NCBI RefSeq assembly: GCF_014837235.1
Contig: NZ_JACYFT010000003.1
Location: 143,660-207,659, forward strand
Reading direction: 5' to 3'
DNA from: Limnohabitans radicicola
GTDB lineage: Bacteria > Pseudomonadota > Gammaproteobacteria > Burkholderiales > Burkholderiaceae_C
Length of the DNA stretch: 64,000 nt
A model generated the notes under the pieces. That model worked only from the letters and a program-made list of their open reading frames with translations, was not told the DNA's origin and did not search any database. The first letter of the stretch is position 1. Every line of letters starts with the position of its first letter. Both the position numbers and the translations under genes were made by a program. Shown piece after piece: positions 17,039-25,749 of the stretch.

Positions 17039-17494
17039 ATGAAAACCTTTGAAACACTGGCCGATCTGGCCGCTTGCGTGGGCCAACACGTCGCCACCAG
17101 CGATTGGGTCCTGATCACCCAGGATCAGGTCAACCGCTTTGCGGACGCCACTGGGGACCACCAATGGATCCATGTGGATGTCGAGCGGGCCAAGAACGGT
17201 CCGTTTGGCGCACCGATTGCGCATGGCTTTTTGACCTTGTCCTTGCTGCCGCAGTTCTTTGACAACACCGTGCAGGTCAAGGGCGTGCGCATGGGCGTCA
17301 ATTACGGTTTGAACAAAGTGCGCTTCATGGCGCCGGTGCCTGTGGGCAGCCGTTTGCGTGCGCAGCTGAAGCTGCAATCGGCCACCCCCATCGACGGCAA
17401 TGGCCTGCAGATCCAGTGGGATGTGACGATCGAGCGCGAAGGCGGGGACAAGCCCGTTTGCGTGGCCGAGTCGCTGGCCAGGATGTACGTCTGA
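17039..17494 (+). CDS. MaoC-like hot-dog dehydratase
   Basis: The 151-residue protein has the MaoC/R-specific enoyl-CoA hydratase signature FADATGDHQWIHVD, with the catalytic Asp and His, followed by GPFGAPIAHGFLTLSLLPQF. Such enzymes add water across trans-2-enoyl-CoA to give the R-3-hydroxyacyl-CoA, often linking fatty acid oxidation to polyester synthesis. ATG 17039 is preceded by GGAGG with short spacing; a longer upstream reading frame is discounted. It lies alone between the membrane protein and trmL, with convergent orientation to trmL. The substrate range is not visible. Confidence 0.88.
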   Translation: MKTFETLADLAACVGQHVATSDWVLITQDQVNRFADATGDHQWIHVDVERAKNGPFGAPIAHGFLTLSLLPQFFDNTVQVKGVRMGVNYGLNKVRFMAPVPVGSRLRAQLKLQSATPIDGNGLQIQWDVTIEREGGDKPVCVAESLARMYV

Positions 17495-17505
17495 TCGCTG
17501 TCGGA

Positions 17506-17988
17506 TCAGGGGGGCGGGGCGCTGGCACCGTCAAAACCGTTTTGCCGCCAGGCTTCAAACACAGTCACGGCCACGGCGTTGGACAGGTTCAGGCTGCGCT
17601 GGCCCGCGCGCATGGGCAGCCGGATGCGCTGAGCTGAGGGAAAGCGCTCGCGCAACTCGGGTGCGAGGCCACGCGTTTCGGCGCCAAACACCAGCCAGTC
17701 TCCGGGTTGAAAAGAGGTGCTGTGAACGGGCCGACTGCCGCGTGTGGTGAGTGCAAACATGCGCTCGGCCGGGGGGCGTTCTGTTGCCAAAAATGTGTCC
17801 CAGTTGGCATGGCGGCGCAGCTGCGCGTACTCGTGGTAGTCGAGCCCGGCGCGGCGCATGTGCTTGTCGTCCATCGAAAAACCCAGTGGCTCGATCAGGT
17901 GCAGCGTGCAGCCCGTGTTGGCCGCCAGTCGGATGACGTTGCCCGTGTTGGGCGGGATTTCGGGTTCGACCAGGACGATGTGAAACAT
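17506..17988 (-). CDS. trmL: tRNA (cytidine(34)-2'-O)-methyltransferase TrmL
   Basis: This 160-residue SPOUT-class enzyme methylates the ribose of the wobble base in leucine tRNAs. Characteristic segments are [20 protein letters not shown] at the N-terminus, [17 protein letters not shown] and the knot-forming RIPM-type end, here [23 protein letters not shown] 17988 places the conserved strand directly at the N-terminus; an upstream in-frame start would add seven atypical residues. It converges on the MaoC-like gene with an 11-base gap and lies downstream of comF on the same strand. Confidence 0.93.
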   Translation of the reverse strand: MFHIVLVEPEIPPNTGNVIRLAANTGCTLHLIEPLGFSMDDKHMRRAGLDYHEYAQLRRHANWDTFLATERPPAERMFALTTRGSRPVHSTSFQPGDWLVFGAETRGLAPELRERFPSAQRIRLPMRAGQRSLNLSNAVAVTVFEAWRQNGFDGASAPPP

Positions 17989-18031
17989 GGTCGGTATTGT
18001 GCCGTGCAACGGGTGCCAGGCTGTCAGGTCG

Positions 18032-18787
18032 TCAAAAGGGCAGGGTGTCCAGATCGGCCTCGGTGGCCGCCTCGGTACGGGCCAGCACCACGGCGCTGAT
18101 GTGCTGGACTCCGGCCTGGCGCAGCACCCGGGCGGCGGTGTGCAGCGATGCGCCGCTGGTCATGACATCGTCGACCAACACCACGCGTTTGTCCCGAAGT
18201 GCAGGCGCTTGCAGAGGGTCAAGTGCAAATGCACCTTCGAGGTTGGCCAGGCGTTCGCTGCGCGGCAGGGTGCGCTGCGAAGGTGTGTCGCGTGTCCGCA
18301 GCAAGAAATCTGGCTGTGCTTTGTCTGGGCACAGGTGCTGTGCCAGCAGCCAGGACTGGTTGTAGCCACGCTCGGCCAGCCTCTCGCGCGAGAGCGGTAT
18401 GGGCAGCACCCAGTCGGCCGCCTCCAGCATGTCTTCGACGCCGTGGCTGCTGAGCATCAGCGTGGCCAGGGGGCGGGCCCAGCCGGGTTGGGCCTGGAAT
18501 TTGAGTTTGGCCACCAGATCGATCCAGGGCCAGGCGTAAGCGGTGGCACTCAGGCACACATCCAGGGGTGGCGGGTTGTTCAGACAGTCCCCGCAGATGC
18601 GGCCCCCTGGCAAGGGCAAGGCGCAGCGCTGGCAGCGGCTGGTGGGCTGGGCGTAATGAGCGATGCAGTGATCGCACACAGGCGCGCAGGGCCAGCCTCG
18701 GCAAATGGCGCAGCGGCTGGGCAGCCAGCCCCCGAGGCTGCCTGCTGGGCGGGATGAAGTCAGCCCTCTGAACCATTGGAAAACCAT
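18032..18787 (-). CDS. comF: ComF family phosphoribosyltransferase-like protein
   Basis: The 251-residue protein has the ComF layout. A four-Cys zinc-ribbon-like N-terminus (CAICRG, CDHC, CQRC, CGDC) is followed by a type I phosphoribosyltransferase fold with [15 protein letters not shown] as the PRPP-binding loop. ComF proteins are linked to DNA uptake in naturally competent species, but the biochemical reaction is not settled. ATG 18787 starts MVFQWFRGL; longer upstream starts would run into the divergent methyltransferase promoter. trmL follows 44 bases downstream. Confidence 0.9.
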   Translation of the reverse strand: MVFQWFRGLTSSRPAGSLGGWLPSRCAICRGWPCAPVCDHCIAHYAQPTSRCQRCALPLPGGRICGDCLNNPPPLDVCLSATAYAWPWIDLVAKLKFQAQPGWARPLATLMLSSHGVEDMLEAADWVLPIPLSRERLAERGYNQSWLLAQHLCPDKAQPDFLLRTRDTPSQRTLPRSERLANLEGAFALDPLQAPALRDKRVVLVDDVMTSGASLHTAARVLRQAGVQHISAVVLARTEAATEADLDTLPF

Positions 18788-18840
18788 GAAATCAATATAC
18801 TGCCAGCCTGTTGCGGCCCGCAAGGCCTGATGCCAAACCC

Positions 18841-19758
18841 ATGCCCTCCTCTGAACGTCCCCCCACACTTGATCCTGCCGCCGCTGCGCGTTGGGCCGCT
18901 TTGCCCGTGCGACAGGGCTTGTCGCCCTGGCTGCACGAGGAAATCGCCTCCCGCATGCTCGAGCGTCTGGATTTCATCCGGTTGCAGCCCCAGCAATGGG
19001 CGCATTGGGAGCCTTTGCGTGGCGGCATCGAGGCACACCGTCAACTGCTACAACGCTATCCCAAGGCCCCCGTCTGGCTGGTGGCCGGGCAGCCCAGCCA
19101 GGCCCGGGCGGCACTGGAGGCCAGTCGTGGGCGCTGGTGGCAGTTGTCGCGCTGGACCGGGCCTGCCACCGCGCTGAGCACACCGCCTGCGGGGGCGGTG
19201 CAGATGCTGTGGGCCAACATGCTGCTGCACCACGCGGCCGATCCGCAGGCCCTGATCGCGGACTGGCATCGGGCATTGGCAGTGGACGGTTTTTTGATGT
19301 TTTCCTGCCTGGGGCCAGACACTTTGCGCGAATTGCGCCAGATTTATGCCCAAAAGGGTTGGCCAGAGCCTGCCCATGAATTCACCGACATGCACGATTG
19401 GGGCGACATGCTGGTTCATGCTGGGTTCGCTGAGCCCGTCATGGACATGGAGCGGATCACCCTGAGCTACGAAACCCCGGAGCGTCTTCTGGCCGAATTG
19501 CGTGAATTGGGTCGCAACCTGCATGGGCAAAGGTTTTCAGGTTTGCGCGGGCGCCGCTGGCGGGCTCAATTGCTGCAGGCTTTGCAGGCCTTGGCCCGTC
19601 CTGATGAGCAAGGTCGCTTTTGCCTGACTTTCGAGGTCGTCTACGGTCATGCGCTCAAGCCCGTGCCGCGCCACAAAGTCCAGTCGGAGAGCCAAATTGG
19701 CCTGCAGGACATGCGCCAGATGCTCCAAGCCCGCAAGGCTGGATTTCGTCAGCTTTGA
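18841..19758 (+). CDS. BioC-like methyltransferase with atypical SAM-binding region
   Basis: The 305-residue protein resembles BioC, which methylates malonyl-ACP to start pimelate synthesis for biotin. The C-terminal half matches strongly: LWANMLLHHAADP, LMFSCLGPDTLRELR, and FTDMHDWGDMLVHAGF. The N-terminal half lacks the usual glycine-rich SAM motif I; around residues 55-62 it reads WEPLRGG instead. It may therefore be a divergent BioC or a protein with a changed role. ATG 18841 is chosen over a TTG at 18811. It is divergent from comF and no other biotin gene is nearby. Confidence 0.7.
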   Translation: MPSSERPPTLDPAAAARWAALPVRQGLSPWLHEEIASRMLERLDFIRLQPQQWAHWEPLRGGIEAHRQLLQRYPKAPVWLVAGQPSQARAALEASRGRWWQLSRWTGPATALSTPPAGAVQMLWANMLLHHAADPQALIADWHRALAVDGFLMFSCLGPDTLRELRQIYAQKGWPEPAHEFTDMHDWGDMLVHAGFAEPVMDMERITLSYETPERLLAELRELGRNLHGQRFSGLRGRRWRAQLLQALQALARPDEQGRFCLTFEVVYGHALKPVPRHKVQSESQIGLQDMRQMLQARKAGFRQL

Positions 19759-19830
19759 GAAAGATCAAAAACCTTCTTCAAGTCGGGTAAAATTCGCGGC
19801 TATTTCGTCCGTCCAGTGCGTCTGGCGCTT

Positions 19831-19927
19831 CTTGGGCTTGCACAAAGCCCAAGCGGTCTATCTGCAGATTTTTGTGGTCTGGCAGGGGCGAATCACGAAG
19901 AAAGGCCCTGCGTTTTTGTGCGGGCCT
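19831..19927 (+). promoter_or_regulatory. Structured leader upstream of ctaC
   Basis: The 238-base gap before ctaC contains two hairpins. One has a perfect 9-bp stem, CTTGGGCTT (19831-19839) and AAGCCCAAG (19845-19853). A second pairs AGGCCC (19903-19908) with GGGCCT (19922-19927). Neither is followed by a U run, so they do not look like standard terminators. A structured 5' UTR of the oxidase operon is likely; any regulatory role is inference. Confidence 0.45.
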
Positions 19928-19996
19928 GGTCCAGACTGGCAACGGTTCGGGCCAAAGGTGTGGGATCTAACCGAGACTTGGAAGTTTGTGAGAACC

Positions 19997-21169
19997 ATGA
20001 AGAACATTTCCAGAAAACTGGCTTCGCTGCTGTCCCGTGTGGGCATCTTCACGGGCGTGATGCTGGCAACAGCCGCCCACGCCGTCAATGACCTGCCGGG
20101 TGGCCCTGCAGTCAACCAGCTGAACTTTGCACCTCCGGTGACCAAAATCGCCGAGCAACAGCACTGGTTGCACTGGATGATGCTGATCATCTGCACGGTG
20201 ATCTTCATCGCGGTGTTCTCGGTGATGTTCTATTCCATCTGGAAGCACCGTAAATCGGTGGGTCACAAGCCTGCCACCTTCAGCGAATCGGTCACGGTCG
20301 AAATCTTGTGGACCGCTGCACCCTTCCTGATCGTGATCCTGATGGCTTTGCCTGCCACGAAAGTGCTGGTCGCCCAGAAAGACACCACCAACGCGGACCT
20401 GACCGTCAAAGCCACCGGCTACCAGTGGAAATGGGGTTACGACTACCTCAAGGGCGAAGGTGAAGGCCTGAGCTACATCTCCACCCTGGATTCGACCCAG
20501 CGTGCGATGTCCAATGCGGGCAAGCCCGAGGGCGACAACTACCTGCTCAAGGTGGACAACCCTCTGGTGGTTCCTGTGGGCAAAAAAGTGCGTGTGATCA
20601 CCACGGCCAACGACGTGATCCACGCCTTCATGGTGCCTGCTTTCGGCATCAAGCAAGATGCGATCCCCGGTTTTGTGCGTGACACCTGGTTCCGCGCCGA
20701 AAAGACCGGTGACTTCTATGGCCAATGTGCAGAGCTGTGCGGTAAAGAGCACGCTTACATGCCCATCCACGTGAAGGTGTTGTCCGCAGAGGACTACTCC
20801 AAGTGGGTGGAAGGCGAGAAGAAAAAGCAGGCCGCCAAAGCCGATGATCCTTCCAAAGTCTGGACCTTGGACGATCTGGCCAAGCGTGGCGAGAAGGTTT
20901 ACGCCGCCAACTGCGCTGCCTGCCACCAGGCCAACGGCAAGGGCGCTGGCCCGATCAAGCCGGTTGACGGTTCTGCCGTCGTGCTGGATGCCGACAAGAT
21001 GAAACAGGTCGCCGTGCTGCTCAATGGCCAGAACAATGGCGCCATGCCTTCGTGGAAGCAGCTCTCCGACACCGAGATCGCTGCTGTGATCACCTACACC
21101 AAGAACAACTGGTCCAACAAGACCGGGCAGATCGTGCAACCGGCCGAAGTGCTGGCTGCTCGCAAGTAA
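19997..21169 (+). CDS. ctaC: Cytochrome c oxidase subunit II with fused cytochrome c domain
   Basis: Subunit II takes electrons from cytochrome c through its CuA centre. The 390-residue product has a signal peptide, two membrane helices and a cupredoxin domain with CuA ligands in DVIHAFMVPAF and CAELCGKEHAYM. It then carries a C-terminal c-type cytochrome domain with the heme site NCAACHQANG and a methionine ligand candidate in GAMPSW. The fusion resembles caa3-type oxidases. ATG 19997 starts the leader MKNISRKL; the frame is open far upstream but has no support there. ctaD follows 33 bases later. Confidence 0.96.
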   Translation: MKNISRKLASLLSRVGIFTGVMLATAAHAVNDLPGGPAVNQLNFAPPVTKIAEQQHWLHWMMLIICTVIFIAVFSVMFYSIWKHRKSVGHKPATFSESVTVEILWTAAPFLIVILMALPATKVLVAQKDTTNADLTVKATGYQWKWGYDYLKGEGEGLSYISTLDSTQRAMSNAGKPEGDNYLLKVDNPLVVPVGKKVRVITTANDVIHAFMVPAFGIKQDAIPGFVRDTWFRAEKTGDFYGQCAELCGKEHAYMPIHVKVLSAEDYSKWVEGEKKKQAAKADDPSKVWTLDDLAKRGEKVYAANCAACHQANGKGAGPIKPVDGSAVVLDADKMKQVAVLLNGQNNGAMPSWKQLSDTEIAAVITYTKNNWSNKTGQIVQPAEVLAARK

Positions 21170-21202
21170 GCCTGAACCGTATCAAGTAAAGAGGAAATCA
21201 AG

Positions 21203-22819
21203 ATGAGTGCCGTTCTAGATCATCACGATCACGCTCACGACGACCACGGTCACGCACCTGCGGGCTGGCGTCGTTGGGTCTTTGCGACCAACCACAAAGA
21301 CATTGGTACCCTGTACCTGCTGTTCAGCTTTGCCATGCTCATGATCGGTGGCGTTTTGGCCCTGCTGATCCGCGCCGAGCTGTTCCAGCCGGGTCTGCAA
21401 ATCGTCAACCCCGAGTTGTTCAACCAGTTCACGACCATGCACGGTCTGATTATGGTGTTCGGAGCGATCATGCCGGCCTTCGTGGGCTTTGCGAACTGGA
21501 TGCTGCCTTTGCAAATTGGCGCTTCTGACATGGCCTTTGCCCGCATGAACAACTTCAGCTTCTGGCTGATGATTCCTGCGGCCATCATGCTGGCCGGTTC
21601 GTTCTTCATGCCCGGTGGCGCACCTGCTGCCGGCTGGACACTGTATGCACCTTTGACCCTGCAAATGGGCCCTTCCATGGACGCTGGTATTTTTGCCATG
21701 CACATCCTGGGTGCTTCGTCCATCATGGGTTCAATCAACATCATCGTGACCATCCTCAACATGCGCGCCCCTGGCATGACGCTGATGAAGATGCCCATGT
21801 TCGCCTGGACCTGGCTGATCACCGCTTACCTGCTGATCGCTGTGATGCCTGTGCTGGCTGGCGCGATCACCATGACGCTGACCGACCGCCACTTTGGCAC
21901 CAGCTTCTTCAACCCCGCTGGTGGTGGTGACCCCGTCATGTACCAGCACATTTTCTGGTTCTTCGGTCACCCCGAGGTGTACATCATGATCTTGCCGGCT
22001 TTCGGCATCATCAGCCAGATCGTGCCTGCTTTTGCACGCAAAAAACTGTTTGGCTACGCCTCCATGGTCTATGCCACTTCCTCGATCGCGATCCTGTCGT
22101 TCATCGTGTGGGCGCACCACATGTTCACGACCGGCATGCCTGTGACAGGTCAGTTGTTCTTCATGTACGCCACGATGCTGATTGCCGTGCCGACCGCTGT
22201 GAAGATCTTCAACTGGATCGCGACCATGTGGCGCGGCTCCATGACCTTTGAGACACCAATGATGTTTGCCGTGGGCTTCATCTTCGTGTTCACCATGGGT
22301 GGTTTCACCGGTTTGATCCTGTCGATGGCCCCCATCGACATTCAGATGCAAGACACCTACTACGTGGTGGCGCACTTCCACTACGTGCTGGTGGCGGGTT
22401 CCCTGTTTGCCTTGTTTGCCGGTTTCTACTACTGGGCACCCAAGTGGACTGGCGTGATGTACAGCGAAACCCGTGGCAAGCTGCATTTCTGGTGGTCGCT
22501 GATTTCGTTCAACGTGACTTTCTTCCCGATGCACTTCTTGGGCTTGGCCGGCATGCCACGCCGCTATGCCGACTACCCCATGCAGTTCACCGACTTCAAC
22601 ATGGTGGCTTCGGTGGGTGCCTTCTTCTTCGGTTTTGCACAGGTTTATTTCTTCCTGTTCATCGTGGTGCCTGCCATGCGTGGTCAGGGTGCCAAAGCGT
22701 CCCAGAAACCCTGGGAAGCAGCCGAAGGTCTGGAGTGGGAAGTGCCTTCGCCAGCGCCTTTCCACACCTTTGAGAATCCGCCCAAGCTCGACGAATCCGC
22801 CACCCGCGTGATCGGCTGA
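21203..22819 (+). CDS. ctaD: Cytochrome c oxidase subunit I
   Basis: Subunit I holds heme a and the heme a3-CuB site that reduces oxygen and pumps protons. The 538-residue protein has about 12 membrane helices and the ligand motifs [11 protein letters not shown] (low-spin heme His 80), [10 protein letters not shown] with the His-Tyr pair, VWAHHMF and HFHYVLVAG. The first 20 residues are His/Asp-rich ([12 protein letters not shown]), seen in other betaproteobacterial copies. A GAGGAAATCAAG precedes the start. It forms an operon with ctaC, a small membrane protein, ctaG and ctaE. Confidence 0.98.
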   Translation: MSAVLDHHDHAHDDHGHAPAGWRRWVFATNHKDIGTLYLLFSFAMLMIGGVLALLIRAELFQPGLQIVNPELFNQFTTMHGLIMVFGAIMPAFVGFANWMLPLQIGASDMAFARMNNFSFWLMIPAAIMLAGSFFMPGGAPAAGWTLYAPLTLQMGPSMDAGIFAMHILGASSIMGSINIIVTILNMRAPGMTLMKMPMFAWTWLITAYLLIAVMPVLAGAITMTLTDRHFGTSFFNPAGGGDPVMYQHIFWFFGHPEVYIMILPAFGIISQIVPAFARKKLFGYASMVYATSSIAILSFIVWAHHMFTTGMPVTGQLFFMYATMLIAVPTAVKIFNWIATMWRGSMTFETPMMFAVGFIFVFTMGGFTGLILSMAPIDIQMQDTYYVVAHFHYVLVAGSLFALFAGFYYWAPKWTGVMYSETRGKLHFWWSLISFNVTFFPMHFLGLAGMPRRYADYPMQFTDFNMVASVGAFFFGFAQVYFFLFIVVPAMRGQGAKASQKPWEAAEGLEWEVPSPAPFHTFENPPKLDESATRVIG

Positions 22820-22827
22820 TTTCAGAC

Positions 22828-22944
22828 ATGAGCATGACACCCGAACAAAAGAAGAACAACGTTCGCCTGGGCCTGATCCTGGCCTCGGTGGCGCTGGTTT
22901 TCTTCATCGGTTTCATGGCCAAGATGGTGATCCTGAGTCATTGA
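22828..22944 (+). CDS. Small membrane protein of cytochrome oxidase operon (38 aa)
   Basis: A 38-residue reading frame fits exactly between ctaD and ctaG, starting eight bases after the ctaD stop and ending 11 bases before ctaG. The product begins MSMTPEQKKNNVRLGL and then forms a single membrane helix around ASVALVFFIGFMAKMVIL. A small protein of this size and place is known in betaproteobacterial oxidase operons and called a cytochrome oxidase small assembly protein. The match here is by position and pattern. The start could also be the second ATG, two codons later. Confidence 0.8.
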   Translation: MSMTPEQKKNNVRLGLILASVALVFFIGFMAKMVILSH

Positions 22945-22955
22945 GGCCAAGCGGA

Positions 22956-23564
22956 ATGAACTTGCGCTCTGAAAACCTGAAGATGGTGAGCAAGCTCGCA
23001 GTGGTCACTGCGGGCATGTTCTGCTTCGGGTATGCGCTCATTCCCATCTACAAGCACATCTGTGAGATCACCGGGATCAACATCCTGTCGGTCTCCGAGC
23101 GCATGGTGCCCGGTAATGGCAATGTGGGTGCAGCGGCGAAGCTGCCTGCCAACAGCCAGGTCGACACCACGCGCACCATCACCGTGGAGTTTGACGCCAA
23201 CGCCCGTGGTCCCTGGGACTTCAAACCCCAGAAAAGCTCGATCCAGGTGCATCCTGGCGAGTTGGCCACCGTGATGTACGAGTTCCAGAATGTCCAGAAC
23301 CGCCGCATGGCGGCTCAGGCCATTCCCAGTTATGCACCGCACCAGGCCGCCAGCCACTTCAACAAGCTCGAGTGTTTCTGCTTCAACCAGTACACGCTTG
23401 AGGCGGGTGAGAAAAAGCAGTGGCCTGTTTCGTTTGTCATTGACCCCAAATTGTCCAAAGACGTGACGACGATCACGCTGTCCTACACCTTCTTTGAGGT
23501 GGGCGGCAAGACCCCAGCAGCCCCGGTTGCACAGCTCGCGCCAGCGAATGGAGCAGGCTCATGA
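22956..23564 (+). CDS. ctaG: Cytochrome c oxidase assembly protein CtaG/Cox11
   Basis: Cox11-type CtaG delivers copper to the CuB site of subunit I. The 202-residue protein has one N-terminal membrane anchor (KLAVVTAGMFCFGYALIPIY) and a periplasmic immunoglobulin-like domain with the copper-binding CFCF motif at about residues 140-143 in KLECFCFNQYTL. ATG 22956 is chosen by homology to family starts. Its stop overlaps the following DUF2970 gene by four bases, suggesting coupled translation. Confidence 0.95.
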   Translation: MNLRSENLKMVSKLAVVTAGMFCFGYALIPIYKHICEITGINILSVSERMVPGNGNVGAAAKLPANSQVDTTRTITVEFDANARGPWDFKPQKSSIQVHPGELATVMYEFQNVQNRRMAAQAIPSYAPHQAASHFNKLECFCFNQYTLEAGEKKQWPVSFVIDPKLSKDVTTITLSYTFFEVGGKTPAAPVAQLAPANGAGS

Positions 23565-23758
23565 GTTCGGTGTTGCGCACGTTCCAGGCGGTTTTGTGGT
23601 CATTTTTGGGTATTCGCAAAAGTGCTGAATACCAAAAAGACACCGAAAGCCTCAACCCCTTCCACATCATTGTGGTGGGCATTTTGATTGCACTGTTGTT
23701 TGTGCTGGGGCTGATCGCCCTGGTGAATTGGGTGGTGGTTCAGCCCACCGGTCTTTAA
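23561..23758 (+). CDS. DUF2970 small membrane protein
   Basis: The 65-residue protein matches the DUF2970 pattern: an N-terminal amphipathic region with VLWSFLGIRKSAEYQKD, then a single membrane helix around IIVVGILIALLFVLGLIALV. It overlaps ctaG by four bases (ATGA) and sits 41 bases before ctaE, a common place for this family in betaproteobacteria. A role in oxidase assembly or stability is inferred only from position. Confidence 0.85.
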   Translation: MSSVLRTFQAVLWSFLGIRKSAEYQKDTESLNPFHIIVVGILIALLFVLGLIALVNWVVVQPTGL

Positions 23759-23799
23759 CCCCCAAATTGAGTTTCCAAGAAAAGAGAGCAGGAGTCCCC

Positions 23800-24681
23800 A
23801 TGAGTTCGACCGCACACGGCACAACGCCTTATTACTATGTTCCACACGAGTCACGTCACCCTGTGATGGCGGCCGCTGGCCTGTTCTTTGTGATTCTTGG
23901 CGCAGGTCAGTGGATCAATGGCTCAGACTGGGGCAAGTACTCTTTGTTCTTCGGCCTGGCCTGGTGGCTGGTGGTTTTGTACCAATGGTTCAAAGATGCT
24001 ATCGCTGAGAGCGAAGGCGGTATGTACGGTCACAAGATCGACCTGTCCTACCGCTGGAGCATGACCTGGTTCATCTTTTCGGAAGTGATGTTCTTCGGGG
24101 CGTTTTTCTCGGCCCTCTGGTGGGCGCGCATGCACTCGGTGCCTGCATTGGGCAGCCTCGACAACGCCTTGATCTGGCCTGACTTCAAAGCCGTGTGGCC
24201 TTCGCTGGCGGCTGGTGCAACGGCCTCTCCGGCCGGCATCATCGAGCCCTTCCAGACCATGACGCCTTTCTGGTTGCCCACGATCAACACCGGCTTGCTG
24301 CTGACTTCGGGCGTGACCTTGACCATTGCCCACCACGCTTTGCAGCACGGTGACCGCGCCAAGACCATCCGTTTCATGTGGTTGACCGTCTTGCTGGGTG
24401 TTGTCTTCCTGTTCGTGCAGGGATACGAATACGCCCACGCCTGGAGCGAAATGAACCTGAAGCTGTCTTCTGGCGTTTACGGTTCGACCTTTTACATGCT
24501 GACGGGCTTTCACGGCTTCCACGTGTTTGTGGGCATGCTGATGCTGCTGTTCATCACCTTGCGCCTGCAAAAAGGCCACTTCACCACAGAGCGTCACTTC
24601 GGCTTCGAAGGCGCGGCCTGGTACTGGCACTTTGTGGACGTGGTCTGGCTGGGTCTGTACATCCTGGTGTACTGGCTGTAA
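23800..24681 (+). CDS. ctaE: Cytochrome c oxidase subunit III
   Basis: Subunit III stabilises the catalytic core of the oxidase. The 293-residue protein has about seven membrane helices and the family segments RWSMTWFIFSEVMFFGAFFS, TINTGLLLTSGVTLT, TGFHGFHVFVG and AAWYWHFVDVVWLGLY. CAGGAG ahead of ATG 23800 fixes the start. A strong terminator follows, so the transcript from ctaC probably ends here and the assembly genes starting with surf1 need their own promoter. Confidence 0.97.
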   Translation: MSSTAHGTTPYYYVPHESRHPVMAAAGLFFVILGAGQWINGSDWGKYSLFFGLAWWLVVLYQWFKDAIAESEGGMYGHKIDLSYRWSMTWFIFSEVMFFGAFFSALWWARMHSVPALGSLDNALIWPDFKAVWPSLAAGATASPAGIIEPFQTMTPFWLPTINTGLLLTSGVTLTIAHHALQHGDRAKTIRFMWLTVLLGVVFLFVQGYEYAHAWSEMNLKLSSGVYGSTFYMLTGFHGFHVFVGMLMLLFITLRLQKGHFTTERHFGFEGAAWYWHFVDVVWLGLYILVYWL

Positions 24682-24697
24682 GACCGCGTTGCTTCAC

Positions 24698-24726
24698 AAA
24701 AAAGCGCCGTCAAGGCGCTTTTTTTG
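24698..24726 (+). terminator. Intrinsic terminator after ctaE
   Basis: The stem AAAGCGCC (24701-24708) and GGCGCTTT (24714-24721) with a GTCAA loop is flanked by A and T runs. It can end transcription from both sides: ctaE on plus and the small membrane gene on minus. Confidence 0.85.
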
Positions 24727-24743
24727 TGTGGGCTTGCGCGGTT

Positions 24744-24977
24744 TCAGGCACCAGCCGGGATGCCCGAAGGCTGAATCCAGCCCATTTTCCAGGCGATCAG
24801 CACGCAGATGAACAAGAGGATCGAAAATCCCACCCGGAAGGCCAGCGCTTTGGCCATGTTGCCCTTGGGGCGTGGACTGCCGTCTGCCTGAGGGGTACCG
24901 CCCCGCATCATGTACACAAGCGCAGTGGCCAGACTGCCCAAAATGGCGATGAATGCAATGGCAACAAGGATTTTCAT
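24744..24977 (-). CDS. Twin-transmembrane small protein (DUF2909-like)
   Basis: The 77-residue protein has two membrane helices, one at the N-terminus (ILVAIAFIAILGSLATALVY) and one near the C-terminus (FRVGFSILLFICVLIAWKMG), separated by a polar loop. This is the twin-transmembrane/DUF2909 layout that commonly accompanies betaproteobacterial cytochrome oxidase clusters. The chosen ATG gives MKILVAIAF; another ATG three codons upstream is possible. It is divergent from surf1 with only 15 bases between the starts. Function is unknown. Confidence 0.85.
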   Translation of the reverse strand: MKILVAIAFIAILGSLATALVYMMRGGTPQADGSPRPKGNMAKALAFRVGFSILLFICVLIAWKMGWIQPSGIPAGA

Positions 24978-24992
24978 GACAGGCATTATCCA

Positions 24993-25736
24993 ATGAACGC
25001 CAAACCACTTCGCTGGCGACGCGTCCTGATCCTGGTCGCGGCATTGCTGGGCGTATCGGTCACCGCATCGCTGGGGCAGTGGCAGTTGCGTCGGGCGGCC
25101 CAAAAACAGGCCTTGACGCAGGCGCTGGCCGACAAGGCAGCGCTGGCCCCTGTGGAGGGGGCGAGCCTCGGCCAGCCCGGTGACAGCGCGGCCAACCGGG
25201 AAGGTTTGTTGCACCGCGCGGTACACCTGAAAGGCCACTGGCTGGCTCAGCACACGGTGTATCTTGAAAACCGCCAGATGCAGTCCCGCCCGGGTTTTTA
25301 TGTGGTGACACCGCTGCAGGTGGCGGGCAGTGGGCAAGTGGTGGTGGTGCAGCGCGGCTGGGTGCCGCGCTCTTTCACCGACCGCACGGCCTTGCCAGAG
25401 GTGCAAACGCCCTCAGGTGAAGTGACGCTGCAAGGGCATTTGGCCCCATGGCCTTCACGGGTGTACGACTTTGGCGCGGTGGAGGAGGGGCCGATACGGC
25501 AAAATCTCGACTTTGCTGCATACCGTCAGCAAACCGGTTTGCCCTTGCTGGAGTTGAGCGTGATGCAATCGGGGCCGGCTTCTGAAGGCCTGCTGCGTGA
25601 ATGGCCCCCAGTGGCCAGTGGTGTTGAGAAGCACCACGGCTATGCTTTCCAGTGGTTCGGGCTCAGTGCCTTGATCGCGCTTCTTTATGTCTGGTTCCAA
25701 ATTGTCTTATCCCGCAGAAAAACACAACACCGTTGA
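24993..25736 (+). CDS. Surf1-family oxidase assembly protein
   Basis: Surf1 helps insert heme a into cytochrome oxidase. The 247-residue protein has membrane helices at both ends (RRVLILVAALLGVSVTASLG and FQWFGLSALIALLYVWFQIV) and a periplasmic domain with the conserved GQWQLRRA near the start, PGFYVVTPL, VVQRGWVPR, and HHGYAFQWF before the last helix. The start ATG is the first one after the divergent small gene. The next gene follows closely, and the group surf1, SCO-like, ctaA, ctaB and sco appears to be one operon. Confidence 0.93.
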   Translation: MNAKPLRWRRVLILVAALLGVSVTASLGQWQLRRAAQKQALTQALADKAALAPVEGASLGQPGDSAANREGLLHRAVHLKGHWLAQHTVYLENRQMQSRPGFYVVTPLQVAGSGQVVVVQRGWVPRSFTDRTALPEVQTPSGEVTLQGHLAPWPSRVYDFGAVEEGPIRQNLDFAAYRQQTGLPLLELSVMQSGPASEGLLREWPPVASGVEKHHGYAFQWFGLSALIALLYVWFQIVLSRRKTQHR

Positions 25737-25749
25737 TGCGCCCCTGGCC

